From Portunus trituberculatus (Eukaryota > Arthropoda > Malacostraca > Decapoda > Portunidae), in contig NC_059286.1 of the NCBI RefSeq assembly GCF_017591435.1, positions 803,501 through 867,500 of the forward strand: 64,000 nt of DNA, in the 5' to 3' direction. Shown in pieces: positions 1 to 9,826 of the stretch. A program made the position numbers and the translations under genes. Numbering within the stretch: the first letter of the stretch is position 1; every line of letters starts with the position of its first letter. The notes beneath the pieces are model-generated. The model saw nothing but the letters and a program-made list of their open reading frames with translations, did no database searches and had not been told where the DNA came from.

Positions 1-647
1 TCCAACCATTGCGCTAGCCCCATCAGTACCTATGCCAATCAACTTGTTGAGATCTAAACCATCCTCCTCAAGACAGCCTTTCAGTGTTGTGTAGATAGTG
101 TGTGCAGTTGTATCCTTCAAAGGTAGAAGACGATAAAATGTATCAACTACGCTTCTTTTCTTTACACTGTAAAGCCTAATACTCAATCCCAAACATGTGA
201 TATTTGCCTCATTTGTGCTTTCATCCACTATCAAGCTGTAGTGTTGGTCACCTATTTCATTTCTCAGATCCTGTGCAAATGATGGGGCCAATACATGTTT
301 CTGCAAACGAGCACATTTTGTACGATGCAGCTTGATTTTCTGTAGTGTACTTGATTTTTTGTCTAACTGAGGTACTAATTCACCCAAATGATCTATTGAC
401 AAAGTAGAAGCATGCTCAGAAATAAACACAGCCAATTTCAGTTCAGCTACTTTTGTAGGGTCATTTTCTGCAAGCTTAAAACTGTCTTTAATCGATGACT
501 GAACTTTACTTCCAGATGGCTTTATGTTCTCGATGTGTCTCTTTGTTTCAGCATGTCCAAGAATGGTTTTCAAGTGTGCTTGCAAGGAAGTGCCACAAAC
601 TTTGCATCTGACTTTGGTGCTGTCACCCGGAAATGGCTGCAGCCATC
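1..647 (-). CDS. hAT transposase, N-terminal part (BED finger + start of catalytic domain), runs off window
   Basis: Read on the minus strand from 647 to the window edge, one frame is open for about 215 codons. It begins after a good splice acceptor (TTTCCCCTCAG/GATGG), so an upstream exon is expected. The first ~45 codons form a BED-type zinc finger: the W-L-x-P lead, C-K-V-C pair, then HAETKRH. Further on, LIVDESTNE and IGIGTDGASAMVG are typical blocks of the RNase H-like domain of hAT and ZBED-type transposases, including the first catalytic Asp region. The C-terminal dimerisation domain lies beyond the left edge. The absence of stops suggests a young or still functional copy. It could instead be a domesticated ZBED-like gene, but hAT-like terminal sequence at 2551-2570 favours a transposon. 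Confidence 0.8.
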
Positions 648-753
648 CTGAGGGGAAAAAAACGAGTCCTATGTATTTCCTATGCATTTATATATTAATG
701 TATTCGTTTACCATAGCTATATACCACCTACTAAGAATTAAGTTAACTATAGT

Positions 754-773
754 CACACACACACACACACACA

Positions 774-852
<79 letters not shown>
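754..852. repeat. compound (CA)n(TA)n microsatellite
   Basis: About 11 CA units run directly into about 38 TA units in the 5' region of the BED-hAT gene. It produces long spurious YIYI reading frames on both strands. Confidence 0.97.
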
Positions 853-854
<2 letters not shown>

Positions 855-1254
855 AAGCAACAATAAAACTAAAACTAACCTTTGAATCGGCTGTCAGTTT
901 CCCAAACTGTCCTGTAATGCTGAGTATATTTCTTGTCACTCATGGCAGGAGCTGGGAACCCAAGGCCTACTCTGTTACGTACAGTACTGTTCAGCTAGTC
1001 CACTTGTACCATGCACGGGTACTGTTGGTTGAACCGATGTAGTGAGTAGGTGAGTGAAGAGTGGCACTGTGAGCAGTGTTGCCAGATTGCTCTTAAGGGA
1101 ATCGGCTACAAGTAGCGCTAAAACTGGCTAGAAAATGGCTAAATTCTTATGTAAATGGCTAAAAAAAACGGCTGTTTTTTTTTTTTCCGGCAACAAAAAG
1201 AAAACTTAATCAGAATGTATTGTGATTATGATGTAGTCTTTTCTTACCTTGGAG

Positions 1255-1560
1255 TTACATGTCTTGGAAAATGATGCTGAGCACTTCATCGTCTTGTTCC
1301 TCAGTAGACGCCGACGACGTTGATGGCTCATTTGCTGCACTTGACGGTGAGTACTTTTGACTCGAGGCAACAAGATCCAAGACATCATTTGGGAGATCGT
1401 AAGACACACAGGTTTGCGACATTCGCTTCAGCCCATAACGTACATGCAGTAATGCGTTAGTGGTGTCTGCTTGCATTTTATTTCTTAATTTGGTCTTTAT
1501 TATGTTCATTTGGCTGAAAACCCTCTCAATTTCTGCATTTGAATGTGGCAAACTTAGCAC
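1255..1560 (-). pseudogene. hAT C-terminal dimerisation domain fragment
   Basis: About 100 codons are open on the minus strand. The segment LPHSNAEIERVFSQMNIIK, followed by K-L-R-N-K-M and a later LLHVRYGL, matches the conserved C-terminal dimerisation domain of hAT transposases (normally LP-SNA-ER-FS-x-N-x-I-K-T-x-R-x-x-L). It is followed by a Ser/Glu-rich tail ending at a stop. The BED finger and catalytic domain are absent from this element, so it cannot be an active transposase. Because it reads toward lower coordinates and lies upstream of the BED exon at 1-647, the two cannot be parts of one collinear gene. Confidence 0.82.
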
Positions 1561-1616
1561 TGTTAGCGCAATAGATGAGAGCTAATAATAATAATAATAA
1601 TAATGATCTTCCTTGG

Positions 1617-1800
1617 TACTGTGATAGCGACGTTTGGGCAGGGTAATGCACACTGAACGGCAAACGCACCGTTACGCACGTGAGTCAAACAGTCACTGGT
1701 ACGTAGGTACTGGGCTGTGATAGCGACGGTTGGGCAGGGTAATGCACACTGAACGGCAAACGCACCGTTACACACGTGAGTCAAACAGTCACTGGTGTGA
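1617..1800. repeat. two tandem copies of a ~96-bp unit
   Basis: CTGTGATAGCGACG starts at 1619 and again at 1715. The roughly 80 bases that follow (GGGCAGGGTAATGCACACTG through GAGTCAAACAGTCACTGGT) are almost identical, with two or three substitutions. The duplication lies inside the small hAT element, just beyond an (AAT)n run at 1582-1605. Confidence 0.9.
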
Positions 1801-2732
1801 TACCGTACTGGGACGGCGCGGCGACAGAATCATGACAGGAAGGATACTTGTCAGACGAACTGTTGTTGGTTACGAGTTACGACTTCGCCCAACCCTTCCC
1901 CTCGGCTCCCCACCTTCTGCTATCAACTATCACCACCGCCACAATTTCCCAATATTCATAATATAAAACATTTCTAACGATAATTTATTCCATAACCTAG
2001 TAATTTATATAAACAATGTTCTATTCACACGAAAATTTCTTTATCGCAGAAAATCGGCTAAAAAATGGCTAACTTTGGGAGGGCTTCGGCTGCTTTTTCC
2101 GGCTATCGGCTAAAAACAATTTTTTCTGGCTAGAATCCGCTAAATCCGGCTAAATCTAGCCGAAAAACGGCTAATCTGGCAACACTGACTGTGAGAGACC
2201 GTCACCGTGGTGTGGACTGTTGACTGAACGTGATCAAAAGTTCAAAACAGGAAGCGTACGGGTCCCGCGGCGCGGCGGGCGAGGCGGAGGCGCTGCAGCA
2301 CTCAAAGCAACGGGATAACAAACCACTCTATTTTTCATATCTTGACTGAGCGTACGGCAGGATACAATAATAATAATAATAATAATGATAATAATGTAAT
2401 CGTAGATTTATATATTCAGCATAAAAGTCCTAAAACTACCCACACATACAATGAACACCCATAAATTTTACCCACAAATAGACTTAAAATCGCCTCACCC
2501 ACAAAGGCACCCACAATTATCCTGCTTACCCACAGATTTGTGGGTAAAAACCCACAAAACGGCAACACTGCTTGGGGGGAGCGACACGCATAGTACCAAT
2601 GACCGAGTTGCCAGATACTGCCACACACGCTCACTCTCTTGCATTAACTTTATATAAAACCCAGCTGTTCACGGGTTTCTCTATTGATTGTGGGGACGCT
2701 TCCTGTCTGTTCACGGGTTCTCCTTGTTCATC

Positions 2733-4881
2733 ATGTCGCTCCCGCGTCCTTCGTCCGAGTGCAGCGACACCGAACACCAGAAGGAAACTCTTCAGTTTTC
2801 AGAAGACGAAGCCAGTCCTCGGGGGAGTCCGGGTGGCTTACCCTTGGGCCCGCCGCTATTCACCCCCCACCTGCCCCACTCCTCGCCTCATCCCCACCAG
2901 TCTCCTCCCGCGCATCAAGACGGTACCGTTCTTCACCTCATCAAATACTTGGAGGAATCACGTCTGACAGCTGATTTGCGTAGAAGACAGGAGGATGAGG
3001 AAAGGCGGCGAGCAGAGGAGTCAAGAAGGGAAGCAGAGGAAATGAGACGCAGGGATGACAACGAGCGTTTCATGACACTGCTACAACTGTTGTCAGTTCA
3101 GGCATCGCCAGCCCAACACCAGCCGTCTCCAGCCCGCTTACCTGTTCCCTTACCGACACTCAGCCCTTTCGCCCCAGCCTATCAGCCTGCAGTCACTGGT
3201 CTCGTGGGGACTACACCTGTTGCAGCGAGTGCTACTCCCATCACTGCCTTGCCTGCTGTGACAGCTGTTCCAACAGTTGCCACCCTCCCACCTCCCGCCG
3301 TGACTGCCGTTACAGCCGCTGCACCACCCGTCACTGTGACTGCGACTCCTACGTCCACAGCAGGCCCCCCCACGGGCAAACCTGTGGCTCAGAGTCCGCC
3401 CATCCTGCAAGCCGACGCCACCTACCAGATGTTCAGGCAATGGCGTCGCCGGTGGCATGATTTCTCAGTCATGATTGATCTGCAGCGCCTTCCCAGAGAA
3501 AAGCAGTTGATCCAGCTACGGATGTCTGTTTCCTGGAGGTTCAGAGGACTCTTGAACACACTCTCGGGATCGCTCCTGACACACTGTTAGCCGTGGATGA
3601 AGTCCTCGATGTGTTGCAATCCCACTTCAAGAGTCAACGTAACGAGGCTCTCCACCGCCGTGAACTCCTGTGCTGCAAACAGGCAGTGGGTGAGTCTTTT
3701 CTGATTTCTATGTCCGCCTGAAAAACCTTGCTGAAGAGGTCGACCTTTGCTCCGGTGATCCAGTGACTTGTGCTGAGACCCAGCTGAAGATGGTTTTGCT
3801 CATGGGCATCAGAGAGGAGGAGCTCGTTCAACGCCTCATCTCTCTGGACTCAGGTGCCCCTGTCCAGGACCTGGTCACCTGCTGCCACTCGTATGAGGCC
3901 GCCCGGAACACAGCATCCGCCATCCAGTCGTCTCCAAGTCAGCTGCTCTCCATCTCTGCCTACAGACGGGGAAAGCGACGTGACAAGGCCGCCTCCTCCC
4001 TTCAGCAACTGCCTTCGGAACAGCGAGGGAGGCCTGCAGCCGTTGACGTGTCCCAACCCTGCCAGTGTTGCTCCCGCCGGCACTCATATGGTCTGTGCCC
4101 TGCCGTCGACAGCACCTGTGGCAACTGCGGCCGCAAGGGCCATTGGGCAAAGACTGCCAGGTGCCCTGCCAAAGACACCCAATGTCGTGCCTGTAAAAAG
4201 ACTGGGCATTACGACAAGTGCTGCAGGTTAACAAATGCGACTCACAGCCAGAACAGCTCTCACGCTACGCCACAGAAGAAGAGCTCCTGCCGCAGTGTGA
4301 CTCGCAGCCCAGCGTCTGAGGCCATGACTCCTAAACCTGTGTGTATTCACCTGACGCATGAAGGATCCACTTCCCACCTCCAAATGCTGCCAGATACAGA
4401 CGCGGACCTCAGCATTCTTCAAATCCCCAGGGACAGCCTACAGCCTCTACCTCCCGTGCACACGCTGACGGCGGATGGTTCAGAGATGGCACCTGCCCAG
4501 GGATGTTTTCAAGCTACCTTACGGCTCGGACAAAGGTTTTGCATCGCCCAGATCCAAGTCCACGATGGCGTCCAGACCCCACTCCTCTCCTATGGCCACT
4601 GCCAGGAACTGGCCATCATCTCCCCGGAGTTCCCGAAGCCGATTCTCAAGGTCAAGCATGTTAACCGGTGCAGCGAGCGGCCCCTCCCTGACATCACGTC
4701 TCCATCTGCTGCAAAGGAGTACTTCCTTCGTGAGTTTTCAGACGTACTTCTCTCCAAGGAGGATCTGAGGAAGGCTCCCCTGAAGCCCATGGTCGCACAG
4801 CCCATGCAGATCCACCTGAAGGAGGGCGCTACACCGTTCGCCATTCACACACCACGACAAATCCCCTTCGCATTCCAGTAG
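2733..4881 (+). pseudogene. gag: Gypsy-A1 gag and protease, frameshifted
   Basis: The likely start is ATG at 2733, opening into a Pro/Ser-rich region, a charged coiled-coil stretch around 2985-3065 and a long Pro/Ala/Val/Thr repeat region. Compared with Gypsy-A2, one base is missing near 3530 (frame lost by 3590) and another near 3697. The frame recovers at about 3763 and continues to 4881. Two zinc knuckles are visible at about 4120-4230 (CGNCGRKGHWAK... and CRACKKTGHYDKCC, C-x2-C-x4-H type). The aspartic protease site reads DTDAD rather than DTGAD, and about eight following residues present in A2 are deleted. A TAG stop at 4879-4881 sits where A2 has a glutamine codon. Confidence 0.9.
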
Positions 4882-4905
4882 CAAGTCAAGGATGAGCTAG
4901 ACTCC

Positions 4906-7542
4906 ATGGTGCGTCAAGGGATAATTGAGCCTGCCGGCGATGAGCCGTCTGCCTGGTGTCACCCCTTGGTCGTCGTGGCTAAGGATAAGGGAGTTCGCAT
5001 CACGGTGGACCTCACAAAGCTCAATAGCCAGGTTTCTCGCCCAGCTCATCCAGCACCAACACCTTACGCCCCTGTCCGCAGAGTCACTCCGTCATCCCGC
5101 TTCTTCACGACAGCAGATGCTCTGTGCAGGTACTGGCAGTTGGTGCTTGACGAGAAGGATCGCCACCTCACAACTTTCATCACCCCGTTCGGCCGGTTTA
5201 GGCATTGCCGAGGCCCCATGGGCTTCGCAGCTACTGGTGATGCCTACTGCCACCACTTGGCACTCCAAGGGTTGGAGAATTGTGTCAAGGTGGTGGACGA
5301 CATTCTTCTCTTTGATGATGACTTCCCCACACACTTGCAGAGGATTCATCAGATGCTCAGCAGATGCAGAGAGCACGGGATCACCCTCAACAAGGACAAG
5401 TTTTCAGTTGCCGAGCCTCAGGTCCGATTCTGTGGCTACAACCTCTCCCCCTCTGGCATCTCTGCAGGCGAAGACCGCGTCAGTGCAATCCGGGACTTTC
5501 CTACGCCCGCGAACTTGACTGACCTCCGCTCCTTTATGGGCTTAGTGAACCAGCTGTCAGAGTTCACCCCGGACATAGCAGCCGCAGCACAGCTTCTTCG
5601 CCCTCTCTTGAGCCCTAAACGGACGTTCACTTGGACAGTGGACCATGATGAAGCCTTCAACCATGTCAAGACGGTGCTTCTCCAGCCGCCTGTTCTGGCC
5701 CACTTTGATCCAGCGCTACCAGTCGTCCTCCAGACGGATGCCTCCCGCCTTCATGGGATTGGGTATGCTCTCCTACAAGATCACGGCCAAGGATGCACAC
5801 GACTAGTTCAATGTGGCTCACGCTTCCTCACTGACGCTGAGACGCGCTACGCCACCATTGAGCTCGAGCTGCTTGCCGTTGTATGGGCCATGTCCAAGTG
5901 TCGGCTCCACCTCATAGGTGTACAGCACTTCACGCTGATGACGGACCATCGGCCACTGGTCCCGATCCTGAATGCCTACACTTTGGACGCGATCGAGAAT
6001 CCCCATCTACAGCGTCTGAAGGAGAAAATCTCGCCCTACCTCTTCACAGCCGTATGGCGCACCGGGAAATTGCTACGCATCCCAGATGCTCTGTCGAGAG
6101 CCCCAGTCAGCCACCCCACTCCTGAGGACGAGATGGCGTGCACTACTGCCACTGCCCACCTGCGGTGTGTCGTAGCTACCAACGCTAAATGCTCCGACCA
6201 AAACACACCACACCATGACGCCGATCGGACGCTCCAGGAGTTCAGAGCAGCAGCGAGGGCAGACCCGTCATATGCCCACCTCACCGCCTGCGTGACATCT
6301 GGCTTCCCGTCCAACCGGTACGAGCTCCACAGTTCTCTACTTCCCTACTGGAAGCTCCACGATCACCTCTACGCAGATGGGGAGCTTGTCCTCTATGGCC
6401 AGAGGATCGTTGTTCCTGTAGCTCTCCGCCGCCGCACCCTTGCTCGTCTCCACGACAGCCACCGCGGTGTGGAAGCCACTCGCCGTCGGGCGAGGCAGAC
6501 TGTTTTCTGGCCTGGCATTGACTCTGACATCGCCAATACTGTTCGTGCCTGTGAACCATGTCAAGTCCTCCAGCCGAGCCAACAACAGGAACCCCTGATG
6601 TGCGACGACAACCCATCCAGGCCCTTTGAGTCCGTCTCCGCAGACTTCTTCACAGTCGCTGGCAAGTCCTTTCTTGTCATTGCGGATAGACTCTCGGGAT
6701 GGCCTGTGGTCGTCCCATGTGGTGCGGACACCACAGCCACACGCACCATCCAGATGTTCTGCCGCTATTTCCGGGAAGTGGGTGTCCCACTCTGTCTCAG
6801 CACTGATGGCGGGCCCCAGTTTGCCAGTGCAGACTTCCAGAACTTCATGGAGCACTGGGGTGTTCACCACATAGTGACTTCGCCGCACTATCCCCAGTCT
6901 AATGGCCATGTTGAGGCGGCTGTCAAGTCGGTGAAGCATCTCATCTTGAAGACAGCCCCCTCCGGCAACATTGATACGGAGGAGTTTGCCAGAGGTCTCC
7001 TGGAGCTGCGTAACTCTCCCAACTATACAGGACGGTCCCCTTCGCAACACCTTTATGGCCACCCTCTTCGGTCCTGCGTCCCTGCCCACCCAGAGTCCTT
7101 CTCCACGGACTGGCAGACCAAGACGGAGGAATGCGACCGCCGCGCTGTCGCCCGAGCTGAACAAGTGCAGGCTCACTATGACCAGCACGCCAGGCCCCTC
7201 CCCAAGCTGCGCATTGGAGCCACAGTCCGCATCCAGAACCCTGTGTCTCTCCGCTGGGATAAGGTCGGTGTGATCATGGGCTGCAGCAGGAACAGGGAAT
7301 ATGATGTTCGTCTCCCAAGCGGACGTGTCTGGCGACGCAACCGCCGTCTCCTACGCCCAGTGCCGCCCCATGGTGATGATCCTCCCCACCATATCCCTGT
7401 GGTCCCTTGGTCAGACGAGAAAAGTCCGTCTGCTTTACTTGCTCCCCCAGTTGCCCCACGTCGTTCCCAGCGGCTCATGGAAAAGAGTTCCGGTCGAGAC
7501 AGTGCTACGAGCGTGAGGGGGGAGGGAGGTGTGAGTATGTAA
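4906..7542 (+). CDS. pol: Gypsy-A1 pol fragment: RT - RNase H - integrase (open frame, 878 codons)
   Basis: The frame is continuous with the protease segment except for the TAG at 4879. From the first Met, residues ~5-200 are reverse transcriptase, with the catalytic pair in VVDDILLF (about 131-132). RNase H lies at about 275-390 (TDASRLHGIGYALL, TIELELLAVVWAM, MTDHRPL). An HHCC zinc-binding domain is at about 505-545, and the integrase core carries its Asp-Asp-Glu in SADFFTV, STDGGPQF and SPHYPQSNGHVEA. A C-terminal domain (VRIQNPVSLRWDKVG) follows. The order RT-RH-IN is standard Ty3/Gypsy. The frame overlaps the first codons of the 3' LTR. No intact gag-protease lies in frame upstream, so this copy is probably not autonomous. 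Confidence 0.93.
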   Translation: MVRQGIIEPAGDEPSAWCHPLVVVAKDKGVRITVDLTKLNSQVSRPAHPAPTPYAPVRRVTPSSRFFTTADALCRYWQLVLDEKDRHLTTFITPFGRFRHCRGPMGFAATGDAYCHHLALQGLENCVKVVDDILLFDDDFPTHLQRIHQMLSRCREHGITLNKDKFSVAEPQVRFCGYNLSPSGISAGEDRVSAIRDFPTPANLTDLRSFMGLVNQLSEFTPDIAAAAQLLRPLLSPKRTFTWTVDHDEAFNHVKTVLLQPPVLAHFDPALPVVLQTDASRLHGIGYALLQDHGQGCTRLVQCGSRFLTDAETRYATIELELLAVVWAMSKCRLHLIGVQHFTLMTDHRPLVPILNAYTLDAIENPHLQRLKEKISPYLFTAVWRTGKLLRIPDALSRAPVSHPTPEDEMACTTATAHLRCVVATNAKCSDQNTPHHDADRTLQEFRAAARADPSYAHLTACVTSGFPSNRYELHSSLLPYWKLHDHLYADGELVLYGQRIVVPVALRRRTLARLHDSHRGVEATRRRARQTVFWPGIDSDIANTVRACEPCQVLQPSQQQEPLMCDDNPSRPFESVSADFFTVAGKSFLVIADRLSGWPVVVPCGADTTATRTIQMFCRYFREVGVPLCLSTDGGPQFASADFQNFMEHWGVHHIVTSPHYPQSNGHVEAAVKSVKHLILKTAPSGNIDTEEFARGLLELRNSPNYTGRSPSQHLYGHPLRSCVPAHPESFSTDWQTKTEECDRRAVARAEQVQAHYDQHARPLPKLRIGATVRIQNPVSLRWDKVGVIMGCSRNREYDVRLPSGRVWRRNRRLLRPVPPHGDDPPHHIPVVPWSDEKSPSALLAPPVAPRRSQRLMEKSSGRDSATSVRGEGGVSM
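7514..7529 (+). promoter_or_regulatory. polypurine tract of Gypsy-A1
   Basis: GTGAGGGGGGAGGGAGG lies directly before the TGTG start of the 3' LTR, the position of the plus-strand DNA priming site. The same tract precedes the A2 3' LTR on the minus strand (32561-32577). Confidence 0.85.
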
Positions 7543-7765
7543 TGTAATGTATCATATGTATTCCCTGTACCTCTGATTATCGTACGCCTGGCAACCCTAC
7601 GTAAGCCTCAGTCTTGCTGGCGTCTCCAAGGCAGGCACGCGTACGGGGGTCCTTCCAAGGCTTTCTCTGTGTTCCTCTGCTTGAATACACCTACTACAGT
7701 TAGTACGTCTATGAAGAACCTTCTCCTTCGTGGCTGTACTGTCCCGACAGCTAACCAACACCACA
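7530..7765 (+). repeat. Gypsy-A1 3' LTR (236 bp)
   Basis: It starts TGTGAGTATG and ends ACCAACACCACA, matching both 240-bp LTRs of Gypsy-A2 over its whole length with scattered substitutions. The TGTG...CACA ends are canonical. The neighbouring bases CGCGT (7766-7770) would be one copy of the 5-bp target duplication; the other is outside the window. Confidence 0.93.
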
Positions 7766-9826
7766 CGCGTGACTGAACTTGTTACCGTAGTACGCCACCA
7801 CATGCTCACGTCCGTCCTTCAGCTGTGACAGCACTGCTCCCATGCCCTCAGCACTAGCGTCACAATCCACGACGTACGGGCAAGCAGGGTCCGGGTATGG
7901 CAGGACAGGAGCGTTCACCAGCGCCTTCTTCAGCCGCTCAAAGGCTGTCTGACACCCAGCATTCCAGCAAAATTGGGCCCCTTTTCTTGTCAAGTGGTGC
8001 AGGGGCGCTGCTATGCTGGCAAAGTCCTTCACGAACCGACGATAGTACGTGCACAGGCCCACAAAGCTCCTCATTTCGCCCACATTGGTCGGGACAGGCC
8101 ACTCTGCCACAGCTCGCACCTTCAGTGGATCGGTGCGCACCCCGTCCTCGCTGACGACATGCCCGAGGAAGGGCACCTCCTGCTGGAACAACAGACACTT
8201 CTTCGGGCTAAGCTTCAGATTAGCTCTCCTCAACCGCAGAAGGACGTCCTCCAGCCTCTGCAACTCCTCCTCGAAGGTGCGTCCGAAAACAACCACATCG
8301 TCCAGGTAGACGAGGGCAGTCTTTCACTGCAGGCCCTCCAGTACCCGCTCCATCAGCCTTTCAAAGGTCGCTGGTGCATTGCATAATCCGAAGGGCATGA
8401 TGCGGAACTACCATAGTCCCTGCCCAAAGGAGAATGCTGTCTTCTCTTTATCCTCGTCTGCCACCTCCACCTGATGATAGCCAGACTTCAGATCCAGAGT
8501 GGAGAACCAGCGGGCACCTGTCAGTGCATCCAGCATGTCGTCGATCCTGGGTAGTGGATAGGAATCCTTCACCATGACGTCGTTCAGGGCTCTGTAGTCC
8601 ACACAGAGACGCATCGACCCATCTCTCTTCTTCACCAAAGCTACTGCAGAAGACCACGGGCTGTTCGATTTCTCAATCACACCTTGCGCCTGTAAGTTCC
8701 TCACCACTTTCTCCATCTCCTGACGTCGAGCGGGAGGTATTCTTCGTGGTGCGTGCTTGATTGGGTGGCTGCCACTGGTATCGATGCGATGTTGAACCAG
8801 ATTCGTGCAGCCCAGGTCCGTGTCTCCCTTCGAGAAGACATCAGCGTACACGCACAGCATCCTCCACAACTGTACTGCTTGCTCAGTGCTCAGACGCTCC
8901 GTACTCTTCTGCAGCATCTTCCGTAGGTGCTCCGGCAGACGTCTTCTGTCACCGTCTCTTTCAGCAGGCTGTATCACCCTCCTAGCTGTCTGCCCTCTGG
9001 TGGCGGCCGGGTGCGCCACGCTCCTCACCGCCCGCCCGCTGGTGGCGGCCGGTGTTGCCACGCTCCCCGCTGCCCGCCCAGCTGGTAGCCGCTGCACCTC
9101 ACCTGCTGGCTCCACTTGTCCACCGCGCCCGCTCACCTCCCGGCGCCGTTGTTGCTCGCCCCTTGCCCTGCTCCCTGAGGCCAGGCCAGCAGACCGGGCG
9201 CTTGCTACCTGAGGGCAGGCGTCCTCGGGGAGTAAGGGCACTTCCGTATCATGTACCCTCAGCGTTCCTTTCCCGAAGTCGATACAAGCCCGGCTTTTCG
9301 TCAGGTAGTTGATATCCAGGAGGCAGGGTTCCTCCAGGTCAGCCACATACACAGGTAGCTGCATCTCCTCGCCTCCCACCTCTATCCGCGCTTCCACTGG
9401 TCTCCGCATCCGGCTGCAGTGCCCCGTCACTCCACACATCTTCTGTGGGGCAAGGGGGAGGTTCCGTGCTGCGATGACGCCCTTCCTGACGAGCGTCCTG
9501 TCCACCCCAGTATCCACGGTAAGGCAACACGGTCGTCCATCAGTCACGCCTTCAACCTGGGAGGTGAGGGCGGCAGCAGCTGCAGCGGCGACAGAGCGGC
9601 GGCCAGTTAGCGGGAGTGGAGCCTGGGTGATGACGGCTGGTGTGCAGCCCCGCTTCCCAGCCAGGCGGTGTTTCCCGCCCGTGTTCTCCTGCCCGCCTGC
9701 GTCTTCTGGGGCCAGGACCGAGAGAGGTGGCCCAGTTGGCCACAACCCCAGCAGCAGGGCTGGTACACGTACTGCTCCACCTGCTCGGCGGAATGAGACC
9801 GAGCGGTGGCTGGGGACCGGCGACAA
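7766..9826 (-). pseudogene. pol: Gypsy-B pol: protease, RT, partial RNase H
   Basis: Translation from about 9826 downward first gives spacer, then a retroviral-type protease with VDTGVDRTLV (Asp-Thr-Gly site), then a linker rich in Ala/Arg/Gly. Reverse transcriptase follows (APRRIPPARRQEMEKVV, LCVDYRALN, STLDLKSGYHQVEV) and, after two stops, the YLDD catalytic box and the palm/thumb region (FLGHVVSEDGVRTDPLK). The stops are a TAG at about 8410-8412, where the family usually has Gln, and a TGA at about 8325-8327, where Trp is usual. RNase H begins (VVDCDASAEGMGAVLS) and is cut by the A1 insertion after about 35 residues. Confidence 0.9.

Larger units (their letters stand above)
1074..2187 (-). 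mobile_element. internally deleted hAT element with perfect TIRs and TSD
   Basis: The ends are exact 15-bp inverted repeats: CAGTGTTGCCAGATT at 1074-1088, and its reverse complement at 2173-2187. The 8 bases on each side are identical (ACTGTGAG at 1066-1073 and 2188-2195), the 8-bp target duplication expected of hAT transposition. Subterminal zones (1095-1175, 2045-2170) are packed with GGCTA/CGGCTAAA repeats, likely transposase-binding sites. The only coding remnant is a C-terminal dimerisation domain at 1255-1560, so the element looks like an internal-deletion derivative of an autonomous hAT. Its terminal sequence differs past the first ten bases from the surrounding BED-hAT end at 2570, so the two are related but distinct families. 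Confidence 0.94.
1..2570 (-). mobile_element. BED-finger hAT element, right end and 5' region (left end outside window)
   Basis: The transposase exon at 1-647 points left. At its 5' side the sequence ends at 2570 in GGCAACACTG, whose reverse complement (CAGTGTTGCC) is a typical hAT terminus. The last 130 bases are full of TGTGGGT-type subterminal repeats on the minus strand. Immediately to the right (2579 on) begins sequence homologous to the leader of a Gypsy element, which suggests insertion there. The stretch 2188-2570 otherwise holds a GC-rich patch (about 2255-2305) and an (AAT)n run at 2366-2396, and no other gene. A smaller hAT element occupies 1074-2187. The other terminus and the 8-bp target duplication cannot be seen, so the element boundary is an inference. 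Confidence 0.5.
2579..7765 (+). mobile_element. Gypsy-A1: Ty3/Gypsy LTR retrotransposon, 5' truncated in window
   Basis: The layout is part of the leader (from about 2579), gag, protease, reverse transcriptase, RNase H, integrase, a purine-rich tract (7514-7529) and a 236-bp 3' LTR. It aligns, in opposite orientation, with Gypsy-A2 at 32321-37530. The 5' LTR, primer-binding site and first ~300 bases of leader are missing: the homology stops where the hAT-like terminus at 2570 begins. The right edge ends cleanly in ACCACA and is followed at once by an RNase H reading frame of Gypsy-B on the other strand, so A1 inserted into Gypsy-B. It has several inactivating lesions and a damaged protease motif. 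Confidence 0.93.

Noticed and set aside
6337..7188. 283-codon minus-strand frame, and its twin at 32905-33756 (+)
   Set aside because: Both are antisense shadows of the Gypsy-A integrase/RNase H; the low stop frequency comes from GC-rich coding on the other strand.
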